A stretch of 64,000 nucleotides of DNA from Planctomycetota bacterium (lineage in GTDB: Bacteria; Planctomycetota; Planctomycetia; Pirellulales; Pirellulaceae): contig VGZC01000004.1 of the NCBI GenBank assembly GCA_016872725.1, forward strand, positions 1 through 64,000, written 5' to 3'. The notes under the pieces are model-generated. The model worked only from the letters and a program-made list of their open reading frames with translations. It was not told the DNA's origin and ran no database searches. Position numbers and translations under genes: made by a program. Numbering within the stretch: position 1 is the stretch's first letter; every line of letters starts with the position of its first letter. Positions 54,180-62,989 of the stretch are shown here, one piece after another.

Positions 54180-55064
54180 TCAATCGCCGTCCGTCGCCGC
54201 ACTCGACGAACCAGGACGCCGGGGCGGCTTCTTGAACAGGCGGACCGTGCGAAACTCCTTCACGAACTCCCACATCGTATCGGGACGCTGATCGGCTTTC
54301 TTCGCCATCATTCGCCGAATCAGTTCGGCCCCCTCGTTGGTCACGTTGTTGTTGGCGGCTTGGACCGTGGGAACGGCGGCGTGCAGGTGTTTTTCGAGCA
54401 ACTCGTCGGGGTTCACGCCCGTGTACGGCGGCCGTCCGCTGAGCATCTCGAATACGACGCAGCCGAAACTGTAGATGTCGGAACGCGCGTCGAGCCGCGT
54501 ACCTCGGATCTGTTCGGGCGACATGTAGCTGCGCGTCCCGCGGATCACCTTCTTGCCGAACCCCAGGATACCTCCCAGCGCCCGGCCGACGCGTTCGGCG
54601 ATCGTGAAATCGATCAGTTTGACGTCGCCCGACGGACTCACCAGAAGATTGTCCGGCTTGACGTCGCAATGGACCCATCCCTGCTGGTGAACGTGGTAAA
54701 GGGCCTCGGCGGATTGCTCGACGATCTTCGGCACATGGAAAGCCCACTGGTCGACTCCCTGCCGGAGCGACAACTTCATGTTTTGCTCGGAGTAGAGTTC
54801 AAGGACCAGGTAGGCGATATTCCCTTCGCTGTTGAAATCGTGGATTCGAATGATGTTGGGATGGCGCAGCTTGTGCGCCACGTCGTACTCGTGCTTCAGG
54901 AAACTGATCTCCTTCCTGTCGTCGCGAAGGTCCTGCCGGAGGACCTTGAGCGCGAACCGTTCTCCTTCCGGTTCCTTGACGGCTTCCCACACGGCGCACG
55001 AATTGCCGACGCGGATGAGTCGCGCCAAGCGGTAGGGACCGATGAAATCTCGGGTCTTGGTCAC
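54180..55064 (-). CDS. Hanks-type Ser/Thr protein kinase, atypical motifs
   Basis: A 294-residue soluble kinase with no membrane span. Catalytic residues present are Lys40 (ALKVL), Glu59 (KHEYDVA), Asp134 in HCDVKPDN and Asp152 in DFTIAERVG. The nucleotide loop is GNSCAV where GxGxxG is expected, HRD is HCD, DFG is DFT and APE is SPE. The key Lys and Asp pair are kept, so it may still be active. The C-terminal ~20 residues are a short basic tail. It could be a planctomycete-specific kinase variant. There is no sensor domain. Confidence 0.88.
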   Translation of the reverse strand: MTKTRDFIGPYRLARLIRVGNSCAVWEAVKEPEGERFALKVLRQDLRDDRKEISFLKHEYDVAHKLRHPNIIRIHDFNSEGNIAYLVLELYSEQNMKLSLRQGVDQWAFHVPKIVEQSAEALYHVHQQGWVHCDVKPDNLLVSPSGDVKLIDFTIAERVGRALGGILGFGKKVIRGTRSYMSPEQIRGTRLDARSDIYSFGCVVFEMLSGRPPYTGVNPDELLEKHLHAAVPTVQAANNNVTNEGAELIRRMMAKKADQRPDTMWEFVKEFRTVRLFKKPPRRPGSSSAATDGD

Positions 55065-55189
55065 GGACGATCCCGGCGAAGGTCGTTTGAATCGGGCCGG
55101 GCGCGCGGCCGATGCCCATCGTTGGAACGCATCGGCGGCCGAGCACCTCGATCGGTTGCCCGCGAACCGCCGCCATCCACTTTGCCAGT

Positions 55190-56362
55190 TTAGCCCAAGC
55201 CCCCCGCACGGGAAAGGAGCCGCGCATAGACATCGCGCAGACTCCCCGTCATGGCACGGTGGTCGAACCGTTCCGCGAATCGGTTCCTCCCTTCGGACCC
55301 GAATCGCGCGCGGAGGCTCGGGTCGGCGACGAGCCGCGCGAGGGCCGACTCCAAGCCGGCGATGGATCGGGGAGGCACCAGGAATCCGGTGATTCCGTCG
55401 AGCACGACCTCGCGGGCTCCGTCGATGTCATAGCTGACGACAGGTTTCCCGGCGAGCAGCGTTTGGGGGAGGGCCCGAGCCAATCCCTCGCGCAGGCTCG
55501 CGTGGACAAGGACATCCATCGCGCCGATCAGGTCGGGGATGCGCGACGGCGGAACGAGGCCCGTGAATACGAAGTACGATTCGAGCCCGGCGCCGCGGAT
55601 CCGTTGCTCGCATGCTTCGCGCAGGACTCCGTCGCCGACGAACAGAAAGCGGACCCGAGGGAACGCCCTCACCAGGCCGCGCGCCGCGTCGACGACATCG
55701 CTGTGTCCCTTGAGCCGAAAAAGGCGAGCGATCTTTCCGACGACGATCTGATCGTCGGCGAAACCGAGCGACCGTCGCGTCGCGTCCCGGTTCCGATTCG
55801 CGTCGAGGAATGGCCGCGTGTCCATACCGCTGTGGATGGTCACGCACTTGGCGCGCGGAGCGACGCGATGGGCGACGAGCAGATCGGTCATGGCGTCCGC
55901 GACGCAGACGATCTGATGGCATCGGCGCGCCGCGCGCCGTTCGCATACTCGGAACAGGCCGCGCGCGATCCACGGTTGATACGCGTGGAACGGAGCGCCG
56001 TGAACCGTGTGCACGATCGCCGGCACACGCACCTTCCACGCTGCCTCGCGTCCGAGCACGCCGGCCTTCGCGCTGTGCGTGTGGACCACATCGGGCCGGA
56101 ACTCGCGAAGGACCCGGATCAGGTCGCCATAAGCGCGCAGGTCGCGAAACGGGTGGATTTCGCGCCGCAGGTTGGGGATGAGCCGGCATGGGACTCCCCC
56201 ACTCCCCTGCCCCGCCAGCAAGTCGCCCTCGGGTCCGATCGCGGGCCCCGTGATCAGCAGGACATCGTCGCCGTACGTCTCGATGAGATCGCGGCAGGTC
56301 AGGAGCGTGTTCTCCTGCGCGCCTCCGACGATCATGCGGGTAATGATGTGCGCGACGCGCAT
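55190..56362 (-). CDS. Glycosyltransferase, family 4 type
   Basis: A 390-residue GT-B enzyme. Family marks are RVAHIITRMIVGGAQENTLL at the start, GQGSGGVPCRLIPNL, RPDVVHTHSAKAGVLGREAA, KIARLFRLKGHSDVVDAARG, FVFTGLVPPSRIPDLIGAMD and the E-x7-E type region VHASLREGLARALPQTLLAG. It most likely transfers a sugar from a nucleotide sugar to a lipid-linked or polysaccharide acceptor. Neighbours give no pathway clue. The start at 56362 is normal for the family. Confidence 0.92.
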   Translation of the reverse strand: MRVAHIITRMIVGGAQENTLLTCRDLIETYGDDVLLITGPAIGPEGDLLAGQGSGGVPCRLIPNLRREIHPFRDLRAYGDLIRVLREFRPDVVHTHSAKAGVLGREAAWKVRVPAIVHTVHGAPFHAYQPWIARGLFRVCERRAARRCHQIVCVADAMTDLLVAHRVAPRAKCVTIHSGMDTRPFLDANRNRDATRRSLGFADDQIVVGKIARLFRLKGHSDVVDAARGLVRAFPRVRFLFVGDGVLREACEQRIRGAGLESYFVFTGLVPPSRIPDLIGAMDVLVHASLREGLARALPQTLLAGKPVVSYDIDGAREVVLDGITGFLVPPRSIAGLESALARLVADPSLRARFGSEGRNRFAERFDHRAMTGSLRDVYARLLSRAGGLG

Positions 56363-56383
56363 GGAGCCGTCCGATTGCGGGGG

Positions 56384-57130
56384 CTAATAGTCGACACCCA
56401 TGAGGCAAAGGCCGTGGGGCGGCGCGGTCGTGCCCGCCGCACGCCGGTCCCGCGCCTTCAGCGACTCCTCGATCCAGGATGGCCGCCGCCGCCCTCGACC
56501 GACTTCGACGAGCGAACCGACGATGTTCCTCACCATATTGTAAAGGAACCCGTCGGCTTCGATGTCGAACCGGATCCGTTCGCCCTCGAGAAAGGGACCG
56601 CTTTCGAGTTCCAGCCGAGTCACGTGCCGCTCGGCCGTCTTGCGCGGCGAACCGGCCGTCTCGAAACTCGAAAAGTCATGGCGTCCGACAAGGCACTCGG
56701 CGGCCGCGCGCATGGCGGCGACGTCGAGCGGATACCAGACATGCCATACGAACGCGCGGCGCGGCACGTCGCGCAGCGGGCCGGTCTGGATTTCGTACCG
56801 ATAGCGTTTGCGGATCGCGTCGCGAATCGCGTGGAATCGATCGGGAGCGGTCTGGACGTCGAGCACGCAGATCGCCTCGGGCAGGCAGGCGTTCACCGCG
56901 CGGCGCAGCGTGTCGTTGGTCAATCGCGTGCTCGTCGCGAGACTGACCACCTGGCCCTCGGCATGAACACCCGCGTCGGTGCGCCCGCTCGCCACCGTCT
57001 TGACCGGTTCGCCGGTCACGCGGCGAAGGGCCGTTTCAAGCTCGCTTTGGATCGTGACCCGGTTCGCCTGCCGCTGCCATCCTCCGTATGCGGTCCCGTC
57101 GTAGGCCACGGTCAGCTTCAGCGAACGCAT
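56384..57130 (-). CDS. truA: tRNA pseudouridine synthase A
   Basis: A 248-residue enzyme that modifies U38-40 in tRNA anticodon stems. The catalytic Asp lies in SGRTDAGVHAEGQVVS. Other signatures are KLTVAYDGTAYGGWQRQ, RYEIQTGPLRD-type loop, FVWHVWYPLD, HDFSSFETAGSP and DGFLYNMVRNIVGSLVEVG. The start at 57130 (MRSLKLTVAYDG) matches the family; the longer upstream frame is basic and overlaps asd. It overlaps the asd 3' end by 13 bases. Confidence 0.96.
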   Translation of the reverse strand: MRSLKLTVAYDGTAYGGWQRQANRVTIQSELETALRRVTGEPVKTVASGRTDAGVHAEGQVVSLATSTRLTNDTLRRAVNACLPEAICVLDVQTAPDRFHAIRDAIRKRYRYEIQTGPLRDVPRRAFVWHVWYPLDVAAMRAAAECLVGRHDFSSFETAGSPRKTAERHVTRLELESGPFLEGERIRFDIEADGFLYNMVRNIVGSLVEVGRGRRRPSWIEESLKARDRRAAGTTAPPHGLCLMGVDY

Positions 57131-58137
57131 CGGACCTGGCTCGCCACCAAGAGTTCGGCGATCTGCACGGCGTTCGTCGCGGCGCCCTTCCGCAGATTGT
57201 CGCTCACGCACCAGAACGCGATCCCGTGCTCGCACGAAAGGTCGCGGCGGATCCGCCCGATGAAGACGTCGTCCCGGCCGCCGCAGTCGCGGGGCATCGG
57301 GTACCGCTTGTTCGAAAGGTCGTCGACGACCGTGATGCCCGGCGCGTCCTCGAAGAGCCGACGCGCCTCGTCGACCGTCAGCGGACGCTCGGTCTCGACC
57401 AGGATGCTCTCGCTATGGCAATTCGTCACGGGTACCCGGACGCACGTCGGACAGACCCGGATCGTATCGTCGCCGAGGATTTTGCGCGTTTCGTGCACCA
57501 TCTTCATTTCCTCGGACGTATAGCCTTCGTGCTTGGGCGATCCGATTTGGGGGATCAAATTGAAGGCGATCGGATGCGCGAACGTCTCGCATGCGTAATC
57601 GGTCCCCTCGATTGCCGCGCGCGTGCCGCGATCGAGGTCGCGTTCCCCGGCAAGCCCCGCTCCGCTCGTCGCCTGATACGTGCTGACGACGACGCGCCGG
57701 ACGCGCGCCGCGTCATGCAGCGGTTTGAGCGCGACGACCATCTGGGTCGTCGAGCAGTTGGGGCTGGCGATGATCCCCCGATGGTCGTGGACCGCCTCGG
57801 GATTTACTTCGGGGATGACGAGCGGCACGTCGGCCATCATGCGCCAATAGCCGCTCTCATCCACGACAACGGCACCGCGCGCCACGGCCCACGGCGCGAA
57901 CTCGGCCGCCACGTCATCGGGCGTGCTGGCGATCACCAGGTCGATTTCCTCGAACGCCTCGGGGCGCAGAGCCTCGATGCGATGCGTTTCGCCGCCAAAC
58001 GCCAGTTCCTTACCCGCCGACCGTTCCGACGCGAGGAACTTGATCCGCCGATAGGGAAATCGGCGTTTGCCGAGCATTTCGCGAACCAGGGTCCCCACCG
58101 CGCCCGTCGCGCCCACGACGGCCAGATTTTCGTACAC
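57118..58137 (-). CDS. asd: Aspartate-semialdehyde dehydrogenase
   Basis: A 339-residue enzyme in the lysine/threonine/methionine branch. Visible features are the NADP-binding start ENLAVVGATGAVGTLV, the catalytic Cys in SPNCSTTQMVVAL, the loop HEGYTSEEMKM, CVRVPVTNCHSES, and the closing GAATNAVQIAELL. A GTG at 58137 with GGGGAGG upstream is the best start; a longer open frame to 58278 has no domain content. It is followed by truA on the same strand. Confidence 0.96.
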   Translation of the reverse strand: MYENLAVVGATGAVGTLVREMLGKRRFPYRRIKFLASERSAGKELAFGGETHRIEALRPEAFEEIDLVIASTPDDVAAEFAPWAVARGAVVVDESGYWRMMADVPLVIPEVNPEAVHDHRGIIASPNCSTTQMVVALKPLHDAARVRRVVVSTYQATSGAGLAGERDLDRGTRAAIEGTDYACETFAHPIAFNLIPQIGSPKHEGYTSEEMKMVHETRKILGDDTIRVCPTCVRVPVTNCHSESILVETERPLTVDEARRLFEDAPGITVVDDLSNKRYPMPRDCGGRDDVFIGRIRRDLSCEHGIAFWCVSDNLRKGAATNAVQIAELLVASQVRCVR

Positions 58138-58331
58138 TCCGCCAACCTCCCCAATGATCGAAACGGATCGTCCCACCGCGGCCTCCGGGCACCATGACCG
58201 GCGACTCGGACACGCGCCGCGCCCCGTTCCGGAACCCGACGGTCCGAGGGCTCCGGGAACTTGGGGCAACCGAGCCAAGTATACGGAACAGGGCCGAACT
58301 CCTTCAATCGGTCCCCTGCCCCGCGATTCGA

Positions 58332-59816
58332 TCAGGGCGCGGCGATCACGCGCTGGGCGACGCGCCCGTCGACCAGGACTCCGAGCGACACGTCGCCCGA
58401 TCGACCGTCCACGGCGGCGAAGAAGTCGGCGGGACGGTCGACGCGCGTTCGGCCCACGGTCGCGATGAAATCACCGGGCCGGATGCCGGCGCGCCATGCG
58501 GGCGAATCCTGCTGGACCTCGATGACCCCGACGCACGGATTCGCGGCCAGGACGTGACTGCGCGTCGGGAACTCGGCCATCGCCGTGACATAGTCGACCC
58601 GGATGCCCCGCCATTCGGGATCCGGGACGGTCGCGATCGGTCGCCGCGCGGCGACGACCGCCTTTTTCGACAGGCGCACGCGCTGGGTCAACAATTCCCG
58701 GCCTCGCTGCACAGTCAACTCGATCTGAGCCTCCGGCGGATTCGCGCTCACGTAACGGATCAAGTCGTGATCGTCGTAGACATCGTGGTTGTCAACTGAC
58801 AGGATGATGTCACCCGACCGCAACAGGGCCCGCGACGCGGGCGTTCCCGGAACGACGTCGCGGATCCGGGCGCCGCGCATCCCGTTCCGCCGCTCGTCCC
58901 GCGTCAGCGTCCACGGAAGGACTCCCAAGAACCCGAAGTCGGCCCGTTTGCCCGACTTGAGCGTTTCGACGGTCCGCTTGAAATGCGCGTCGACGGGGAT
59001 CGCGAACCCGGCGGCATGGTCGTACACGGGCCCCGCCGAAAGGGCGACGAGCAGGCCGACCATTTCGCCGTTCAGGTTGAGCAACGGGCCGCCGCTGGTG
59101 CCAAGGCCGACTTTCGCGTCGGTTTGGATCAGCGTTCCGTAGTGGTGCAGCGTTTCCCGCCCCTGCTCCGATACGCCTTCGCCCGGCGAGACCGCCTTCC
59201 GCGCGAGATTCGAGACGATCCCCCAGCTCGCGCTCGGCAGGCCGTCCCGCGCGATGGCCGATGGATTGCCGAGCGCGACGACGAACTGGCCCTTCTTGAC
59301 CGCGTCGGCGTCGCCGAATCGGATCGGCGCGAGATCGGTCGCCTCGATGTGCAGAACGGCGAGGTCCATCCACGGATCGGCGGCGCGCACCGATTGGACC
59401 TTGACCGCCTTGAACGGAACGCGGTTGAGCCACACGTAGTAGTCGTTCTCCTCGGGGTTGCCGAGGACATGGTACGCGGTCAGGATCAGTCCGGCCGGAT
59501 CGATCACGACCCCCGTCCCGAACTCGTTGGGCACGAACCCCGGATCGCTCGGATTGGGAACCGAACCCGGGAACGACTCGTCTTGCCGCGCCGGATCGGC
59601 GTTCCGCCGCACGCGGGCGATCGCCGCGACCGAACCCTCGGCCGATGCGATCGTCTCGATCACGCGAGCTTGGAGCCGTTCGAACGGATCGCCGTCGGCG
59701 GATGCGGCCGACGCGGGCGGTTCGTTTTGCGCAACGGCCAGGTTGGCCGCGGGACCGAACCCCATCCCGACCCAGGCCAGGGCGCCGAGCGCGACGAGCG
59801 GCCCGGACGCGGTCAT
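58332..59816 (-). CDS. Exported trypsin-like/DegP-type serine protease with PDZ domains
   Basis: A 494-residue protein with a signal peptide (1-30). The protease triad is His116 (ILTAYHVLG), Asp151 (DPWMDLAVLHI) and Ser241 in GLGTSGGPLLN. The usual GNSGGP reads GTSGGP, with the catalytic Ser kept. Two PDZ-type regions follow: RDVVPGTPASRALLRSGDII and a second, IEVQQDSPAWRAGIRPGDFIATVG. It is expected to act in the periplasm on misfolded proteins. The start at 59816 gives the signal peptide; the upstream frame is Arg-rich and unlikely. Confidence 0.9.
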   Translation of the reverse strand: MTASGPLVALGALAWVGMGFGPAANLAVAQNEPPASAASADGDPFERLQARVIETIASAEGSVAAIARVRRNADPARQDESFPGSVPNPSDPGFVPNEFGTGVVIDPAGLILTAYHVLGNPEENDYYVWLNRVPFKAVKVQSVRAADPWMDLAVLHIEATDLAPIRFGDADAVKKGQFVVALGNPSAIARDGLPSASWGIVSNLARKAVSPGEGVSEQGRETLHHYGTLIQTDAKVGLGTSGGPLLNLNGEMVGLLVALSAGPVYDHAAGFAIPVDAHFKRTVETLKSGKRADFGFLGVLPWTLTRDERRNGMRGARIRDVVPGTPASRALLRSGDIILSVDNHDVYDDHDLIRYVSANPPEAQIELTVQRGRELLTQRVRLSKKAVVAARRPIATVPDPEWRGIRVDYVTAMAEFPTRSHVLAANPCVGVIEVQQDSPAWRAGIRPGDFIATVGRTRVDRPADFFAAVDGRSGDVSLGVLVDGRVAQRVIAAP

Positions 59817-59871
59817 CGGACGGAGCGGGCGGCGGTCCACGGGACACCTCGCGCCAAGGCCAAAGTCACGA

Positions 59872-61035
59872 TCAGGAATCGACCGTCGCGTTCGCGTCGG
59901 CCTCCGCCGACTCTCCCTCACCCGATCCGGCCAGTCCATGGGGCGGGTTTTGGCCGCGGGCGGCGAGCACTTCCTGGCGGATCTTCCCGCACGTTTCCGG
60001 ATGATCGATCAGGTACTGCCTCGCCTTCTCTTTTCCTTGCCCGAGATAAAGCTCGCCGTATTTGAACCAGGCGCCGCTGCGCGAAACGACTTTCTGCGCG
60101 GTGCCCAGATCGAGCAGGTCGCCCTCGTAGCTGATGCCGTTGGTGTGCATCATGTCGAACTCGGCGACGCGGAACGGGGGAGCCACCTTGTTCTTGACGA
60201 TCTTGACGCGCACCCGCTGACCGACGACCTCCTCGCCTTCCTTCAGTTGGCCGATTCGGCGGACGTCGATGCGGCACGACGCGTAGAACTTGAGCGCCCG
60301 GCCGCCCGGCGTCGTTTCGGGACTGCCGAACATGACGCCGATCTTCTCGCGGATCTGGTTGATGAACACGACGGCCGTTCGGGTCCGCGCGATGGCGCCG
60401 GTGAGCTTGCGCATCGCCTGGCTCATCAGACGGGCCTGCAAGCCGACGTGCGAATCGCCGATTTCGCCCTCCAGTTCCTGTTTGGGCACGAGGGCCGCGA
60501 CCGAATCGATGATCACGACGTCCACGGCGTTCGACTTGACGAGCATCTCCGTGATCTGCATCGCCTCTTCCCCGCTGCTCGGCTGGCTCACCAGCAGGGT
60601 GTCGAGTTGCACGCCGAGCTTCCTGGCCCAGGTCGGATCGAACGCGTGTTCGGCGTCGATGATCGCGGCGATGCCGCCGTGCTTTTGCGCCTGCGCGGCG
60701 ACATGCAGGGCCAGCGTCGTCTTGCCGCTCGATTCAGGGCCGTAGATCTCGATGATGCGCCCCCGCGGAATGCCCTGCCCTCCCAGCGCGAGGTCGAGCG
60801 ACAGGCTGCCCGTGGCGATGCCTTCGACGGGCACGATCTTGTCCGCTCCGAGCGGCATGATCGAGCCCTCGCCGAACTGCTTTTCGATTTGCTGCAGAGC
60901 GGACAGGAGCGCGGGATTGTCGGCGAGCGCCGAAGCGACGCCCTTGTTCGCGGCCGGCTTCCCGTCGCGGGCCGCGGTTCCCGATCGTGGACTTCGTTTT
61001 CCCATCCGTTCATTCACCTTTTGCGCGGCCACCAT
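59872..61035 (-). CDS. recA: Recombinase RecA
   Basis: A 387-residue recombinase for homologous repair and SOS induction. Walker A is GPESSGKTT, Walker B the [10 protein letters not shown] segment, and landmarks include [86 protein letters not shown] and [16 protein letters not shown] perfect AAGGAGGT lies at 61043-61050, 7 bases before the ATG at 61035, so the long upstream frame is not translated as recA. The C-terminal tail is acidic and Ala-rich. No LexA-type box was recognised upstream. Confidence 0.98.
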   Translation of the reverse strand: MVAAQKVNERMGKRSPRSGTAARDGKPAANKGVASALADNPALLSALQQIEKQFGEGSIMPLGADKIVPVEGIATGSLSLDLALGGQGIPRGRIIEIYGPESSGKTTLALHVAAQAQKHGGIAAIIDAEHAFDPTWARKLGVQLDTLLVSQPSSGEEAMQITEMLVKSNAVDVVIIDSVAALVPKQELEGEIGDSHVGLQARLMSQAMRKLTGAIARTRTAVVFINQIREKIGVMFGSPETTPGGRALKFYASCRIDVRRIGQLKEGEEVVGQRVRVKIVKNKVAPPFRVAEFDMMHTNGISYEGDLLDLGTAQKVVSRSGAWFKYGELYLGQGKEKARQYLIDHPETCGKIRQEVLAARGQNPPHGLAGSGEGESAEADANATVDS

Positions 61036-61042
61036 CCGAAAC

Positions 61043-61050
61043 ACCTCCTT
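61043..61050 (-). promoter_or_regulatory. Strong Shine-Dalgarno site of recA
   Basis: AAGGAGGT on the minus strand, 7 bases from the recA ATG, decides the start at 61035 over the longer frame to 61248. Confidence 0.9.
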
Positions 61051-61217
61051 TATGCGAATTCCATCGGCCAACCGCAACCCGGCCAACCGTCCGCGATGGG
61101 CGGACGACATTTCTCCCGTGGACACCCACGCCGCAGCCGTCCCAACCGAATCGACAAGCGATGTACGCGTGTATACCTTACCATTCCCGTCCGCCTTTCG
61201 CAAGGCCGCGTTCGCCG

Positions 61218-61556
61218 TCACTGCCAAGTATCGCCGGCCGGCCGACACGTTTGGTCACGCGGAACGGCCGACGCGAAAAAAAGTAGCTTCTCAATAAACG
61301 AGCTGTTCGCGCGTTTCGTGACGAGCGAGTCGAAATCGCGCGTCAACTTCCTGCGTACCCTGTCCTCGGCGTGAAGCTGGCCGATCAGGGCCTCCTTCTC
61401 CACGGTGAGCTTGATGCGCGTCCCCGGCCTCGTGCCGCGAAACGGATCCTCGCCGAGCGTCTCGCGACAAACGCGCACCAAGCCGTCGATCCCGTTTCGG
61501 AAATCCACGGGATCGACGCACACCAGCAGACGCATGTGGGGCGTGACTTGAAGCAT
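61218..61556 (-). pseudogene. IS66 OrfB (TnpB), truncated and fused to foreign tail
   Basis: The first ~43 residues (MLQVTPHMRLLVCVDPVDFR, then NGIDGLVRVCRETLGEDPFR) are the IS66 OrfB start. After FRGT the family sequence stops and a different stretch follows (KLTVEKEALIGQLHAEDRVR), which could come from the transposase gene of the same element after an internal deletion. The 112-residue frame is likely non-functional. Confidence 0.7.
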
Positions 61557-61972
61557 CAGCGGGACTCCCAGAACTCACGCCCGAGCGCCGTCAGGTCTGG
61601 CAACTGCGAACCACGAACTTGAACTCGCAACTTCGTGCCGCACGGCTTTTCGACTTCAATCGAGCATTCGCACGCGGCGCCAAATGGCGCCGCCGACAGC
61701 TCGACAAACGTGGGCGACTTCCCCTGCTGGACGGCCGACGAATGGGCCAACTTTCGACCTCGCGACTCGACCCGCTCCTGAAGCGAGTAATACCCGACGC
61801 GCAGCGCTTGCGACGTGCGACTCACGCCGTGCCGAGCGGCGAGTTCCACCGCCAATTCCCAGAGCGCCGCGGGAATTCGTGCCCCCACCTCGCGGCCCCG
61901 CCGCCAGTCGGCAAACCGCGCCGCCCCTCGAACCAAATCTGCCCCCCACGCCACGCTCGCTCGACCCGCCAT
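61556..61972 (-). CDS. IS66 OrfA-like (TnpA accessory) protein
   Basis: A 138-residue protein. The helical N-terminus GARIPAALWELAVELAARHGV with SRTSQALRVGYYSLQERV is the helix-turn-helix of IS66 OrfA. The C-terminus FVELSAAPFGAACECSIEVE and LRVQVRGSQLPDLTALGREFW matches the family tail. Its stop overlaps the next start by one base (TGATG), typical of coupled IS66 genes. It probably cannot mobilise alone since the rest of the element is damaged. Confidence 0.8.
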   Translation of the reverse strand: MAGRASVAWGADLVRGAARFADWRRGREVGARIPAALWELAVELAARHGVSRTSQALRVGYYSLQERVESRGRKLAHSSAVQQGKSPTFVELSAAPFGAACECSIEVEKPCGTKLRVQVRGSQLPDLTALGREFWESR

Positions 61973-62064
61973 CGCCCAGCCCTCCCAGGTTCCCGAAAAT
62001 CCAGGAGTTCACGCTAGCACGCCGCCCCCGCCGATGTCACACAGGCTTGCCGAAAGGACACGGA

Positions 62065-62613
62065 TCATCGCGGCCACATCGGCAAGCTGTCGCCGACGAG
62101 GTCGACACGTTCTCGTAATTGAGCGGGTTGCCAATATTGGCTGCGGATCAGTGCGGTTTGCGTTCCAATCGTGCGACCGAATTCGGCGTCGCTCAATTCG
62201 TCGCCGACGGTCCAGCTGGTCGCGATGTCGATCGGTGCGCCGAGCAATCGCTCGATCTCGTCTCGGATGGCTGTGGCCGGCTTTCGGCACTTGAAGCCGT
62301 CAGCTGGCGAATGGGGGCGGAAGGCTACGCCGTCGATGGATGCGCCCTGGCGGGCGAGTTGCTGTTGCACGTGTTCGTGCAATGCCCAAAAATCGCTCTC
62401 GGCAAATATCCCGCGACCGATACCCGGCTGGTTGGTCACGACGGCAATCGCATAGCCCGCCTCGCGGAGCCCACGAATGGCTTCGATCGCACCAGGCCCA
62501 AGTCCCCAATCGTCGATGCGAAAGACGTAACCTCGATCAACGTTGATTGTGCCATCGCGGTCAAGAAAGATGACCTGTCGGGGAGATGTGCTTCGATGGT
62601 CATTTGGGCTCAT
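62065..62613 (-). CDS. gmhB: HAD-family heptose-bisphosphate phosphatase (GmhB-like)
   Basis: A 182-residue phosphatase of the GmhB type, which removes the 7-phosphate from D-glycero-D-manno-heptose 1,7-bisphosphate. Motif I is FLDRDGTIN, then VTNQPGIGRGIF, a C-R-K-P motif IV-like site and VGDELSDAEFG. The zinc-binding Cys cluster of true GmhB is reduced (HSPADGFKCRKP), so the substrate may differ. The chosen ATG at 62613 follows GAGGAATCGG; an upstream ATG (62625) is possible. The start codon lies inside the tail of the Rhs fragment upstream, suggesting a recombination joint. Confidence 0.82.
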   Translation of the reverse strand: MSPNDHRSTSPRQVIFLDRDGTINVDRGYVFRIDDWGLGPGAIEAIRGLREAGYAIAVVTNQPGIGRGIFAESDFWALHEHVQQQLARQGASIDGVAFRPHSPADGFKCRKPATAIRDEIERLLGAPIDIATSWTVGDELSDAEFGRTIGTQTALIRSQYWQPAQLRERVDLVGDSLPMWPR

Positions 62614-62989
62614 CCGATTCCTCATGACCGACCAGCGTTGTGGGCCGGATCGTGTACCAGTAGCCGTCCTTGATCCGGCCGAAGCGATCGAAGCCCCGGT
62701 AGATGTCGCCCGTATCCGGATCGTTGCCGCCCGCCGTGCCGACCAGCGTGTATTTGACGTCCGGCTCGGTGTAGTCGACTTCCACGAACGTGCCGAGTCC
62801 CAGGTACGAGTAATCGGCCAGGTGCGTCGACGAACCGTCGTCGTCGATGAGCGACTCGACGCGGCTCGCCGCGTCATTATTGCCGCCGGCCGTCCCGTAG
62901 CCGTACGTGAGCACGCGGCCGTCCGGATAGGTTATGGTCGTGGGCCGGATCGTGTTCGCGCTGCTCGCGTATATCCGCATGTGAACGAT
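62600..62989 (-). pseudogene. Rhs/YD-repeat protein fragment
   Basis: About 130 codons of YD-repeat sequence: TITYPDGRVLTYGYGTAGG, ASRVESLIDDDGSS, ADYSYLGLGTFVEVDYTEPD and IYRGFDRFGRIKDGYWY. It has neither a start nor the rest of the Rhs shell. The 5' end overlaps the 3' end of the DUF3841 gene in another frame. A 16-bp direct repeat (gtgggccggatcgtgt) lies near both ends, at 62640 and 62940. It looks like a displaced piece of an older Rhs gene. Confidence 0.75.

Larger units (their letters stand above)
61218..61972 (-). mobile_element. IS66-family remnant
   Basis: Two small reading frames in TGATG overlap, as in IS66 OrfA/OrfB. The first looks full length. The second keeps only the IS66 OrfB N-terminus before an unrelated tail, and no TnpC transposase follows. 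No clear terminal inverted repeats were found. It lies about 180 bp upstream of recA. Confidence 0.75.

Noticed and set aside
61036-61217. LexA-type SOS box upstream of recA
   Set aside because: I looked for a palindromic operator and found only a weak ACGCGT-centred symmetry; it does not match a known LexA consensus.
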